Assembly: GCF_964340395.1 (NCBI RefSeq)
Contig: NC_135556.1
Coordinates: 22,955,723-23,019,722 of the forward strand
Reading direction: 5' to 3'
DNA: 64,000 bases
From: Glandiceps talaboti
Lineage: Eukaryota > Hemichordata > Enteropneusta > Spengelidae
The notes beneath the pieces are model-generated. The model made no database searches. It saw only the letters and a list, made by a program, of their open reading frames with translations, and was not told the origin of the DNA. This document shows positions 13,801 to 23,533 of this stretch, one piece after another (the first letter of the stretch is position 1; every line of letters starts with the position of its first letter). Made by a program: the position numbers and the translations under genes.

Positions 13801-16600
13801 TTTGAAATTCTTTTATAGAAAGCTGAGCATTTGAAGGAACATCATGGTAAATAAATGAGCACAGAGGTATTAAGTTATGAGTAGTTTTGCATACAAGCTA
13901 CAGTACATCAGACTATTAAGTGTATTGCATGCTATAGTATAAAACTACACCTGGTTCTCTGGGTGACTTTTTTTCTTTCATTATTTTAGTACTTCTTCTA
14001 AAGCCAATATTTCACATTGCTTGTATGTGGGCAAAGTTCCACTACAAGGAGTGGTGAGAAAATACCAAACATTGGCGTCAAAATTCAACAAGTGCAAGGA
14101 TACTATTTTTGTTGCTGTTTGTGAGGAAAATATTTCCAATATGTGGTACTCCAAACTCCGACTGTTATTTCATCTCATCCCTCTGTCAACAAAATTTCAT
14201 ATTTGTCCCATCCAAGCTGGAATAACTTCCCTACCATGAATGCCAATGTTACCAGTTTCCCATGCATTCCACAAGAGTCTATATGTCTAAATCAATAAAC
14301 TAACTGCCAAGCAAAGAAAAAGATATTCTAATGTGTTTTTCTATAATTTCAATTTTGACATGGTTCAACACTTTGATGGCATTAGACATGTGAGATCATC
14401 TCAAACTGAATACCAGGCATTCACCAAAATTGCATTAACCCTATGGGATGACAGACCTCTGGGAGTAATCTAAATTAGATAACACAGCCGATTTGTAATA
14501 CTAGACACTTAACCTTGTTTTTGAACTGAATTAGAAGTCTCTCATGCACCAAAACAAGATATATTTATTTTGGTTAACTGGTATCATGCTGGCTAAATAT
14601 AACATTCTAATAGGAGAAGTCATCAAAAAACAAGTTACCACTACACTCCCACATTTTTAGATTATTCTAGGGAGAGACAGCTACTCATGGGATAAGTGGT
14701 GTCCACACACCTCCTCCCCCCCCACACAATAAACAGAGGGGGCAATCTAGAAGTATTGGACATTTACAAATTGAAATGTAATGTGTCCTGTGATTAATCA
14801 TATTTTGGTGGAGAAACCCAGTATATGCAATGTGAGGGAACAACCTTTGCAAAATCACTTAAAATGTAAAGGGCAATGCAAGGTGAATACATTACATTAT
14901 ATTACACATTGCTGGTATCATTCTCAAATCTCATTCAATTGACATAACAGACTTACATTGAGAGCGAAACGTTATTTCATTATGGAAAATTAGTGAAGAC
15001 ACACACACTATTAGCTTGACAACCTGGCATGCTACATTGTAATTGCTAGACAACAAATCGTTCCACAGTGTATGAAATAGGAATTCAGTTTTTCAATCTA
15101 ATAGTCAACTAGGATGTGATAAAGAATAACATAAATGTATAGTACACACGCAATGACATGTTGACCTTTAATGTGTGTGCATGTCTTGCCATTACAATAA
15201 TAGTTCTGTATTATAATAGACAAAAGAGTATTTTTAATTAATACGATGGTGATCATATTTCAAGAAGTGACATGATGTATTTAGTTTCCATTCGTAAGCA
15301 CGATTTTTGGTAAAAAATACCACCCAACAGGAAGAGGCAGCTGTACCAATTGAACAAATAGGTGGAAGGAAGGTCACAAAGAAAGACCATGTTTTGTATG
15401 ACATTGAACTTCCATTTAGAAAGGAATAGAGACCTTCACCTCACAAATGTTCAAAGTTGGCATGACATGACTTGTTAACCCAAATAACAAATGAATAAAG
15501 AGTACAGGGCTTTTATATGAACGTTTAAAAATTGACACTACCAGCATGTAATTTACCAAACCAATAAGATATATAGGCATACATGTATAGGGAATTCACA
15601 ATGGTAGCCAACCAGAGAGGTCAGTTCACAGACACATACACAGAGTATACAACTATAAAAGCTACCACTATTAGATCAGGGTCTATGATTAGATCTATAA
15701 CAGTTACAGATTGTTTGATCAGAAATTTCCACTTTATCAATTATGCAATCTAATTAGAGCTTATTGATTGATCTCAATAATTGCCCTTTGTATTCCTCAA
15801 AAGACTAATAATGAAAGATAAATATACAGATTACCACTATTTTGACAGCATTAACTCAATCAAATTACTTTCATAATATTTCTGCACAAAAATGATCAAA
15901 TCTTTGAATATCTCAAAGAACACTGAAATATCATGATATTCAACTAATTCCTCCAAAGCCTGGGCTGAACTATGAGAAATAACTTTTCAAGTTCATCTAA
16001 TAAATGAGTTTACATGTACATTAAGTGTCTACCTGTCAATGGACATATCAAATACTTACTGTTTCAATCAGTAAATATTTACCCCTTTTTGGTACTGGAA
16101 ATAAAAGCAAACACTAGTAGTAGGCCAGTAGGTAATAATTTCTTTCTTCTATTATTTTTTGTCAGTTTTACTATCAGTTCTATTTAAAGGTGGGTGATAA
16201 ATGTGTTGACCCCTGAATAAAACTATACAGGGCTGTCAAGTTTTAAGACTCTTGAAAGATACCAACAAATAACTAGTACTTTGTGGACAAAAGAACAACA
16301 ATAAAACTTGAATGTGAGGAAGTTCAAAATTACAGTGTATGCATGCATGCTGGCTATGTTTACAAATGAAAAACAATATGAATAAAGTCAAAATCCACAT
16401 GGTGAATTTTAATATTTTAACTGATTAATTACAAATATATACACTAAGTATTATCGTAAGTGTACTAAAAACTACACCCAAAGTGGTGGTTTTCTTGCAA
16501 ATTATGTTCAAATTTCAATATCAAACTTTTTTTCAACAATTTGTATAACTTGTATAAATGTTGTATTAAAATTGGTGCAGGACTTACTCCTGAAATGAAA

Positions 16601-17800
16601 GGGCTAGTATGCTTCGTCCGGATTAGCACACTTATTTATTACTACTAGCAATCTCAACATTACAATACAGAGCTGTGAGTGTGTTGCAAAACTAAACACC
16701 TTTGTTTTTGGCACCCTGCTATACGGTATACACGTCGTATCTTGTTCACTCCTGCGTCCATGTGTTGTGAAAAACCGGGAAACCCGTTACTAAATTATTT
16801 CCAAAACACGATTACCACGGGACCCGTGGCTACATCTATGTGTTTCCGTTTGTCAAACGATCGTGTAGGTGATTGTCTTGTTTTATGCTAAAAAAGGGAG
16901 CACAGTTGCTGGTTCGCCCCCGTAATCACTGTCACAACAACACTACTTTGCGGGAGTATGCTAGAGGCGGTGCACTTGTTATATCGTGATGGTGATGCGT
17001 ATCTAGTAGAATTGCTGCTATCTTTGTTGACCAGATTTGGGAATTTATCACGTATCTCTGTGGAAAACAGTAGGGAACGAGTGATGACATGGCATTTACA
17101 CACACCAGACTAACTTTATAAAATGGAATTTTACGCAAAGGACTCGACAAGTGCATCGTTCAACGGTTCTATTTATGTACAGGCATCAAACTATCGCTAT
17201 TACCCATTGGACTCAGAATTTGGTATATCGATTTGCCAAAGGACGTCTTTTCTTCAGCTGAATAGACTAATCGTTTTAAATGCCTTATAGCCGTGACAAG
17301 GTCAAATCATCTTCCTGCAATTCAGTCAATTGTATTCTCTTTTCCACCCAAAAAATATCTTGAATATTTAGGATGCAAGTGGGTGTCAGAGATTTGAGTA
17401 ATACCAACAGTCCAGACAACAAACGATCGACAGACGTAACTTCCGCGGAAGAACAGTACATGTGTATTACAGTTCAACCGCTGGCGAGCCAACTTACACT
17501 TTCCATCCCTATGAATAACTATGTGTCTTAATGTGACATTTCAGCCACACGGTCGTGAAATCTTTGCGACACTGGTCTAGCCACAACCAAGAATAAACAT
17601 GACAACAATGCGTAAATACAGAAACTCCTACCACAGTGTGACATTACCCTCGCATCTCCGACCGCTCTGGCGAACGTTCAGCTGCTGACCACCTATGTTT
17701 ACACCCTCGAGAGAGAACTTCTGGTCACGATATCGACAAAATTTCAGACCACAAATAGTGCTTAGAACCTAAGTAATTTTCGATTTGTACTAAATCCCTT
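16601..17800. other. CpG-richer block inside WWC intron 1, next to the promoter
   Basis: CpG is visibly denser here than in the preceding 16 kb, especially 16720-16880 and 17400-17720. The block adjoins the WWC first exon and its promoter, so it may be the downstream part of an unmethylated promoter region. It holds two palindromes (16815-16829 and 17440-17451) and two short plus-strand open frames (17123-17290, 55 codons; 17372-17531, 52 codons) that match nothing I recognise and may be chance. Confidence 0.5.
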
Positions 17801-17894
17801 TCATATAAAGTGTTTTTCGAGTAAAATTAGCACAATTATTTCTGTTATGTTCTGAAAACAGTCGGCATAAATATTGGAGTACGACCTAGCATAC

Positions 17895-18022
17895 CTGTCT
17901 CGTGGGTCGATCCATGAAGTTTGCTTGGTGTTGTGGTCGATGTAGTACACTTTCCCGTCGTAGTCTCTCGCTTCCGCCCAACCAGCTGGTAACGGGAGTT
18001 CTTCATTACGATTTCTTGGCAT
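17895..18022 (-). CDS. WWC: WWC/KIBRA family protein, first coding exon (first WW domain); partial gene
   Basis: First coding exon of a WWC-family scaffold, which links Merlin/Expanded to LATS kinases in Hippo signalling and acts at the cell cortex. The 42 codons plus two bases encode one WW domain at residues 9-40. It starts LPLPAGW, with signature Trp15 and Trp37, the Tyr26-Tyr27 core and the closing Pro40. WW domains bind PPxY motifs. The start MPR followed by the [19 protein letters not shown] pattern is typical of WWC N-termini. The ATG has A at -3. The exon ends at AG|GTATGC, a good donor, with the last arginine codon split. The second WW, coiled-coil and C2 regions must lie beyond the left edge, because no further exon was found at 1-17894. 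A different WW protein is possible but less likely. Confidence 0.9.
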
Positions 18023-18577
18023 ATTTCGTACACAATCCTTCCATTAAATCAAGTTGAATTTCAGAGTAATCCACAATGAACGTTCGCCATATTTGATCCC
18101 AGCCAACCTCAAGTCAACTGAACTACTAATCTGCATAATAATAGATCATTTGCATAGGTAATATACCGGCTACTATTATGACTTCATCAGATAGATATTT
18201 AAATCTTACATGCTGTGACCAATCATGTTGAAGGAATGTTCAGTCCCTGCCAATGCTTTTTAGGGCGGGCCGCTCTGGTATTTGGTCTGTACTATTATCG
18301 AATAGGTAAGTCTTTCCCCGGCTGTGGATAAGCGAGAAATTTTGTTTTATGAAATTACATGTCCATTCACAAATAAATGGTACACAGTGATTAAAACAAT
18401 AACCAAAACTGTTGTAATATGAACTCTTTTAAAGTGCAGTGTCCAAAGCACCGTGAGATCTATCCAAATCGAGGAATAGTTTGACTCCGTAAATATGCTA
18501 TGATTGGTTAAAGTTAATGACGTCATTTACCCGCCAAATTGCAAGGTGGCCAGTGGCACACTGCTGAATGTACAAAA
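18023..18577. promoter_or_regulatory. Shared bidirectional promoter of WWC (-) and DCTD (+)
   Basis: The two start codons are divergent and 555 bp apart, so both 5' UTRs and promoters must lie here or read through it. A CCAAT box is at 18219-18223 and an inverted one (ATTGG) at 18503-18507. A perfect CRE palindrome TGACGTCA is at 18518-18525, and CCCGCCAAA, the complement of an E2F-type TTTGGCGGG, is at 18530-18538. The last three lie 40-75 bp before the DCTD start codon and probably serve that gene. No clear TATA box is seen for either gene. Confidence 0.65.
18503..18538 (+). promoter_or_regulatory. Clustered CCAAT, CRE and E2F-like sites upstream of DCTD
   Basis: Inverted CCAAT (18503-18507), CRE TGACGTCA (18518-18525) and E2F-like CCCGCCAAA (18530-18538) lie within 36 bp. 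E2F control would fit an S-phase nucleotide-synthesis gene. This is motif evidence only. Confidence 0.5.
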
Positions 18578-18654
18578 ATGTCTACTCCAAAAAGGCCAAA
18601 ACTAACAGATAAATCGGAATGTGAAACGCCAGATAAGTCGGTCAACGGGATCAA
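18578..18654 (+). CDS. DCTD: DCTD exon 1 (N-terminal extension)
   Basis: Encodes 25 residues plus two bases of codon 26, ending at GTAAGT. It is lysine-rich, with a TPKRPKL stretch resembling a monopartite nuclear localisation signal. The ATG at 18578 has A at -3. A 10-bp upstream ATG opens a 14-codon out-of-frame uORF that overlaps the start. Confidence 0.85.
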
Positions 18655-21600
18655 GTAAGTCTGATTTATCCAACACTTAATTTTTGTCGGTTGTTGTTTC
18701 GTGGAGAAGGTGGCGTTATTTTGAACACACGAAGGTCATTCGCAAGAATCGAACGACATGTTTACTGTTTATACTTAATAGCACTTTACACGTAAATCAC
18801 TCCCTGCACATTTTACAACAGGAACGAGGACTTAAACTCTAAACGTTCTGACTATCTAACATGGGAGGATTATTTTATGGCCGTGGCGTTCTTGTCAGCT
18901 CAGCGAAGTAAAGATCCAAGTTCTCAGGTGAGCTTATTGTTTACATCCAGCTGACACATGTCACATTGTCAGGCATATCGATATCAGAATCTGCAGTGTA
19001 CGTCAGGCTTGTTGACCTCACACATTTTATAGCAACAGATACATCCCACGGGGGGGGGGGGGGTGCACAGACTCACCACGTTAGAGCATGCTACGGTCCG
19101 TGTTGACAAAACAGACACTGCTTTCTATGACACGTTACTGATTAATATATGAAATCCAAAAGACTGTACACTGTTACTGAAAGAAGAATGATGGTGCAGA
19201 TGGTGCATAAGTGTTCAGAGAGTAACTTTTAGATAATCCATTGATATCAATTTAGTTTGTGTCCCAGTATCTAACACAGTACACATTATTTTAGGTTGGT
19301 GCCTGCATTGTTAATTGTGAGAAGAAAATTGTTGGCATTGGTTACAATGGAATGCCAAGTGGATGTAGTGATGATGCATTACCATGGAGACGAACAGCTG
19401 ATGATAAATTGGAAACAAAATATCCATATGGTGAGGTTTTCACTGTCATTCTTGTTTAAAGGTTAACCTTTTCTATGTTTCTAAATTTTGTAGTCTTGGT
19501 GCACTTACAAGGAAACACATTCTTGAAACTTTCTCTTCTTATATTTGAACAAGGTCTCTCCACATCAAGAACATGTATCACCAGCGAGAAACCTTCCGAT
19601 GTGACATTCTGCTTGTTTATTCCAACTATTGGTATAAAGTAGTTATTATCAAACCTTGTGTACAGTTTAATAAATGACATTGTGTGGTAAACAAAATTTG
19701 AAATACATTCAGTCCGATTTGAAAGTTGAACACAATGCAATAAATGGCCAAGTTAACCCAAATTATGTTATGAGAATATTTCTAGGTGTGTCCCTTTGGC
19801 AGAGCGACCAAGACTGACAGATTCATCTTTGTGGCTATCCTTATAAATAACATGTGACCATATTCAAATATGATAAAGAAGATTCAAATTTTACATTTTA
19901 GTTTAGTTTAGTTTAGTTCAGTTAGTTTGTATGAAAGTCATTCATATCTGTGAGGACAATGATCGAGTCACTCCGTAAACTCCGGCCAAGGTTTCCTATC
20001 CACATACTTCAGAATGATGTTCTCTTACATGTAGGTAAAATCTGTGTGAGTTCACCAGTCCACAGCTTACTTTATTAATACTGAACTATTGAAAATGGCT
20101 GTCAAAGACAAATTTTCATATCTTTATATCTACATTGTACACAAATGCAATGCAAGCTTGACTTAATTTGCAATTTTGTTGGCAGACCAAATATTGACAC
20201 AATTTTAGAGTCAGAAAAAATATTAGGGTTTGTAGTATCTTTGGCATTGTCCTCACACTGTAGACACCAATAACAGTACAATGATTGAACAACATGCCAT
20301 TAGTTGCTACAGTATGTTAATTGTGTATCTATGGAAACCTGTTTATCACTACCAAAACTACTGGCACCACTGTTGCTATGGTACAATGACTATATAGTTA
20401 ATCCTCCTCATCCCAAGTTGAATGACGTTCCTATGGTACTGGGAGAGAGAAAGGATTAAAATTCCATGTAGCCCAGTTTAAAAGTCACTTCCTAGATTGT
20501 GATCTTATTCACTGTATCTATTTTGTACCTTTATAGGGTAAATTATTTTACCTGAATGTTACTGCATTTGGTGTCAGTATGCTGAAATTATGGCAAAGAT
20601 TCCTGCAATAGTTAAAATGAGTCAATTTATGAGGGACATGATGTGTTGGAAGCTATGGCGTGGGAAAATACCTTAGCCAGCATAGACAACACTAACAGCA
20701 AGATTTTGACCTGGTTTTACAGAACACATTATGAACCCTCTAATATTATCTAAATACACTGAGAAATGAATTGACTACAAAATGTTGAAATACATAAGTA
20801 TAGAATTGTCATAATTTTTACAGAGGATTTTTTTCAAAATTGATCAGATTTTAGGGAGGTTTACCAGATTTCCCTTCTCTATCACTAGAGGTCTATAAAA
20901 GCTTTTCAAAAAACAACAAAAATTGCATTATAACTTATAACTATTGTATAATATCTCTTATAGATTTATGTCTACATTCATGTTACACATAGAACTGACT
21001 TTCATTTTATGTACGTGTTTCAATATGAAGGCACATGTGGGTGTGCATGTTTATTGAATGTGCGTGCGTGCATGTGTGTGTGTGTGTGTGTGTGCACGCA
21101 CGCGTCTCCTTATCTGTATATTTGATTGTGACTGTTTAATGCTTAACTTTTAGAATTGCTTCTTAAAAGTCTCAGGTGCAGTGCTTGAGTGTACAGCAGA
21201 TACTAACCCCAAAGAAATAATGCATGTATTGATGCAAATTTTAGTACACATACATACTGACATCAAAGTCAAGAAATATTTTCTTAAGAAGAGGCTATAT
21301 TTTTCTCTGATTTTTCTATGCATTCAAGTACATACTACCAACGACACAGCATGGGTTTTACCTTGGTCTGTTTGGGAATTCTTACTGAGTGGAATTTCTG
21401 TCACTCTTACTAATGGCTTTTCTATGTCATACTGAAGTCAGTTTATACTTAGAGGAATGTAGTTTATGCTGGGACTCACAGTGATAGACACAAGAAATAA
21501 TTGGTGGTAAATTCTCAGACAGCATGCTATGGTTGACAGCGGTTAAATTCTTTGCTCTTTTTATTTGAAAGAGATAGATATACCTACATGTATGTAGGTG

Positions 21601-23533
21601 TACTACATTTTGATATCAACTTTCAAAAACTACAAATGCTAAAAAATCTCGGAAGGAATTTCATTTTCCTGAATGTCTTTTCATTTTAAAAATCTTCACT
21701 TTCAAAGTAGTAGAAAATTGTTTAAAACTTGTCTTAATATAATTATATTCATTCAGTGTTTCTGAATTATGACCTTGTGGCTGTAACTTTTTAATACTTT
21801 TCCTTAAATTTTGTCTTCATCAAACTTTAACTGGAAATAGTTCAATCATTCTGCTATGCAGAATTACCTCTGTACTAATCATTAATCACTATTTACCTGT
21901 TACACTGGCTTGATGTCTGTATGTAAACACAGGCATGAAAGAAGTATAGACCATTTACTTTGTCTGTCAACAAAATCATATATTTACAACATGCTGATAG
22001 GGTTTCATCAGTTGAGTTGACAAATCTACCTACCCCTGGTACTTCAACAAGTACTAGTGCAACAATGTAAGATGAAAATAAATAAACAAATATTATGAAA
22101 AACATCATATCAGTTTCTCCAACCAAACAGAACATTAGCTCTCCAGACATTGCCATTGCCTTTGTTGGATTGAAATTTGTCATAAAAATGATAGCAGTGC
22201 CAATGTATAATAAGTATGCAACCATTCCTGGTCAAGTATTATAGACGCATAACTCTACATTTTACCATGTGTCTGTGTATTACAAGTATGTGTAACAGTG
22301 TTGTATCACAAACCTAGCATACTTTGTACAAGTAAGAAATATCTTTCAATATCAAAATTATGTCAACAGTACTGTGTTCAAGATATTGTCATAGTGAAAG
22401 ACACATACAACTCATCTTTATCAACATCATGTAAATTATACATGTAAAGATTTTTTTTCGGGGGGGGGGTGAGAACACTTTACTGTAGTGAAATTATTAT
22501 ATCTTGTATTCTTAAAGGCAGGAATAATTGATAGAAACATTCACAATTGCAGCAACCATGCACTGTTACATTAACAGACATCACCCAGTGACCATACACT
22601 GTAACGGTTAACAGACATCACTTGGTGACCATACACTGTAACGGTTAACAGACATCATTCGGTGACCATACACTGTAACGGTTAACAGACATCATTCGGT
22701 GACCATACACTGTAACGGTTAACAGACATCATTCGGTGACCATACACTGTAACGGTTAACAGACATCACTCAGCCTAAACCTCATATGTGGTTAATTTCC
22801 CAAATTCATTCTTTCCTTTCACAGTATGTCATGCTGAGCTCAATGCCATCCTAAACAAGAACTCAGCTGATGTCAAAGGTTGCACTATGTATGTAGCTTT
22901 GTTTCCATGCAACGAATGTGCCAAGCTGGTCATCCAGTCTGGAATCAAGGAAGTAGTGTTCGTTTCTGATAAGTATCATGACACACCAGAAATGACTGCT
23001 TCCCGGAGGATGTTAGACCTTTCTGGTGTCAAATACAGGTTAGTATGTGTGTTAGGATTATATGACGTGGCAACTTGGTGAATAGTAAGGGAGTTTTTTT
23101 TAAGTTGCTGATGAATCAGTAACCAATTTGTAATCAAAACTGAGCACACTCAGATGAACTCATGGTTTATTTGTAGTCATGGTAATACCATCTGGTAGTC
23201 TTCCTGCAATGGTCTAGGGAACCAAGACTGGATTGCATGTACCCGATAGCTGTGGTAATCTTTGTATGTAATCTGGGATGATTGGAAGGATAGCCTTACT
23301 GCAAGGGTCTGGATAACCAAGGCTCTTGTAACATAAATATGTAATGTGTTTATCAGTGTCCAGTTTTACATGTACTGTATCAAATACAGACATTTAAGCA
23401 ATTCTTTATCATTTTCTCTTTCTCACTCTCTTCTAGACAATTTACACCCAAACAGAAGAAAATAATGATAGATTTTGACTCTATTAACCCATCTGCTCCC
23501 AAGAATCCATTGCATTCAATAGCTTCACCATAA
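18578..23533 (+). CDS. DCTD: Deoxycytidylate (dCMP) deaminase, complete five-exon gene
   Basis: Converts dCMP to dUMP, the substrate of thymidylate synthase; in animals the enzyme is a cytosolic, zinc-dependent hexamer activated by dCTP and inhibited by dTTP. Exons 18578-18654, 18822-18927, 19295-19430, 22825-23038 and 23437-23533 join in frame to 630 nt, 209 residues plus TAA. Every junction is GT-AG. The cytidine deaminase zinc site is intact: His109 and Glu111 in CHAELNA, and Cys135 and Cys138 in FPCNEC. The body is very close to vertebrate DCTD ([32 protein letters not shown]). The protein is about 30 residues longer than the human enzyme of 178, mainly from a 25-residue N-terminal extension in exon 1 containing PKRPK. 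An out-of-frame ATG at 18568 lies just upstream in a weaker context. Confidence 0.97.
18822..18927 (+). CDS. DCTD: DCTD exon 2
   Basis: Residues 26-61. It contains the conserved start of the deaminase fold, [20 protein letters not shown]. The acceptor is TTTTACAACAG and the donor GTGAGC; the exon ends in phase 0 after Ser-Ser-Gln. Confidence 0.95.
18928..19294. other. DCTD intron 2
   Basis: A 367-bp intron with a 14-base G run near 19050. Nothing else was seen. Confidence 0.9.
19295..19430 (+). CDS. DCTD: DCTD exon 3
   Basis: Residues 62-106 plus one base. It encodes [21 protein letters not shown] and ETKYPY, all close to the vertebrate enzyme. The donor GTGAGG splits codon 107 after its first base. 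Confidence 0.95.
19431..22824. other. DCTD intron 3
   Basis: A 3.4-kb intron with no supported exon. It holds a GT microsatellite near 21076-21092, a G run near 22458-22469, and a 37-bp minisatellite at 22556-22773 that ends about 50 bp before the exon 4 acceptor. A hydrophobic minus-strand open frame at 21893-22225 has no recognised family. Confidence 0.9.
22556..22773. repeat. 37-bp minisatellite in DCTD intron 3
   Basis: About 5.9 copies of a 37-bp unit; the first is diverged and the later ones nearly identical. Five copies carry GTAACGGTTAAC, which includes the Myb-type core AACGG. Confidence 0.95.
22825..23038 (+). CDS. DCTD: DCTD exon 4 (zinc site)
   Basis: Residues 107-177 plus two bases. 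It contains both zinc motifs, CHAELNA and FPCNECAK, and the dCMP deaminase block [13 protein letters not shown]. The acceptor follows a pyrimidine tract (TTCTTTCCTTTCACAG); the donor is GTTAGT. Confidence 0.97.
23039..23436. other. DCTD intron 4
   Basis: A 398-bp intron. Two diverged copies of a segment resembling CTGCAATGGTCTAGGGAACC lie about 100 bp apart, near 23206 and 23301. No exon was seen. Confidence 0.85.
23437..23533 (+). CDS. DCTD: DCTD exon 5 (C-terminus)
   Basis: Residues 178-209 and the TAA stop at 23531-23533. It has IDFDSIN, the conserved C-terminal strand of animal dCMP deaminases, followed by a short variable tail. The acceptor is a strong pyrimidine tract ending CTTCTAG. 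Confidence 0.95.

Larger units (their letters stand above)
6640..16600. other. Noncoding DNA, probably WWC intron 1
   Basis: Ten kilobases of AT-rich sequence with no supported exon on either strand. It contains trinucleotide arrays at 7700-7832 and 10706-10797, an AT-dinucleotide palindrome at about 11940-11985, a short direct repeat containing ATCCAATATGGCTG near 9600-9635, and a possible decayed tRNA-like SINE near 8800-8875. All other open frames are short and show no codon pattern or splice sites. Confidence 0.5.

Noticed and set aside
1-17894. Second WW-domain exon of WWC
   Set aside because: No minus-strand match to the expected Gly-Trp-Glu-Glu-Ala signature was seen, so intron 1 probably extends past the left edge.
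21893-22225. 110-codon hydrophobic minus-strand open frame in DCTD intron 3
   Set aside because: Looks membrane-like only because AT-rich sequence codes for hydrophobic residues. No family or splice sites seen.
22556-22773. CRISPR-like array
   Set aside because: Units are contiguous tandem copies of 37 bp without unique spacers; this is a minisatellite in animal DNA.
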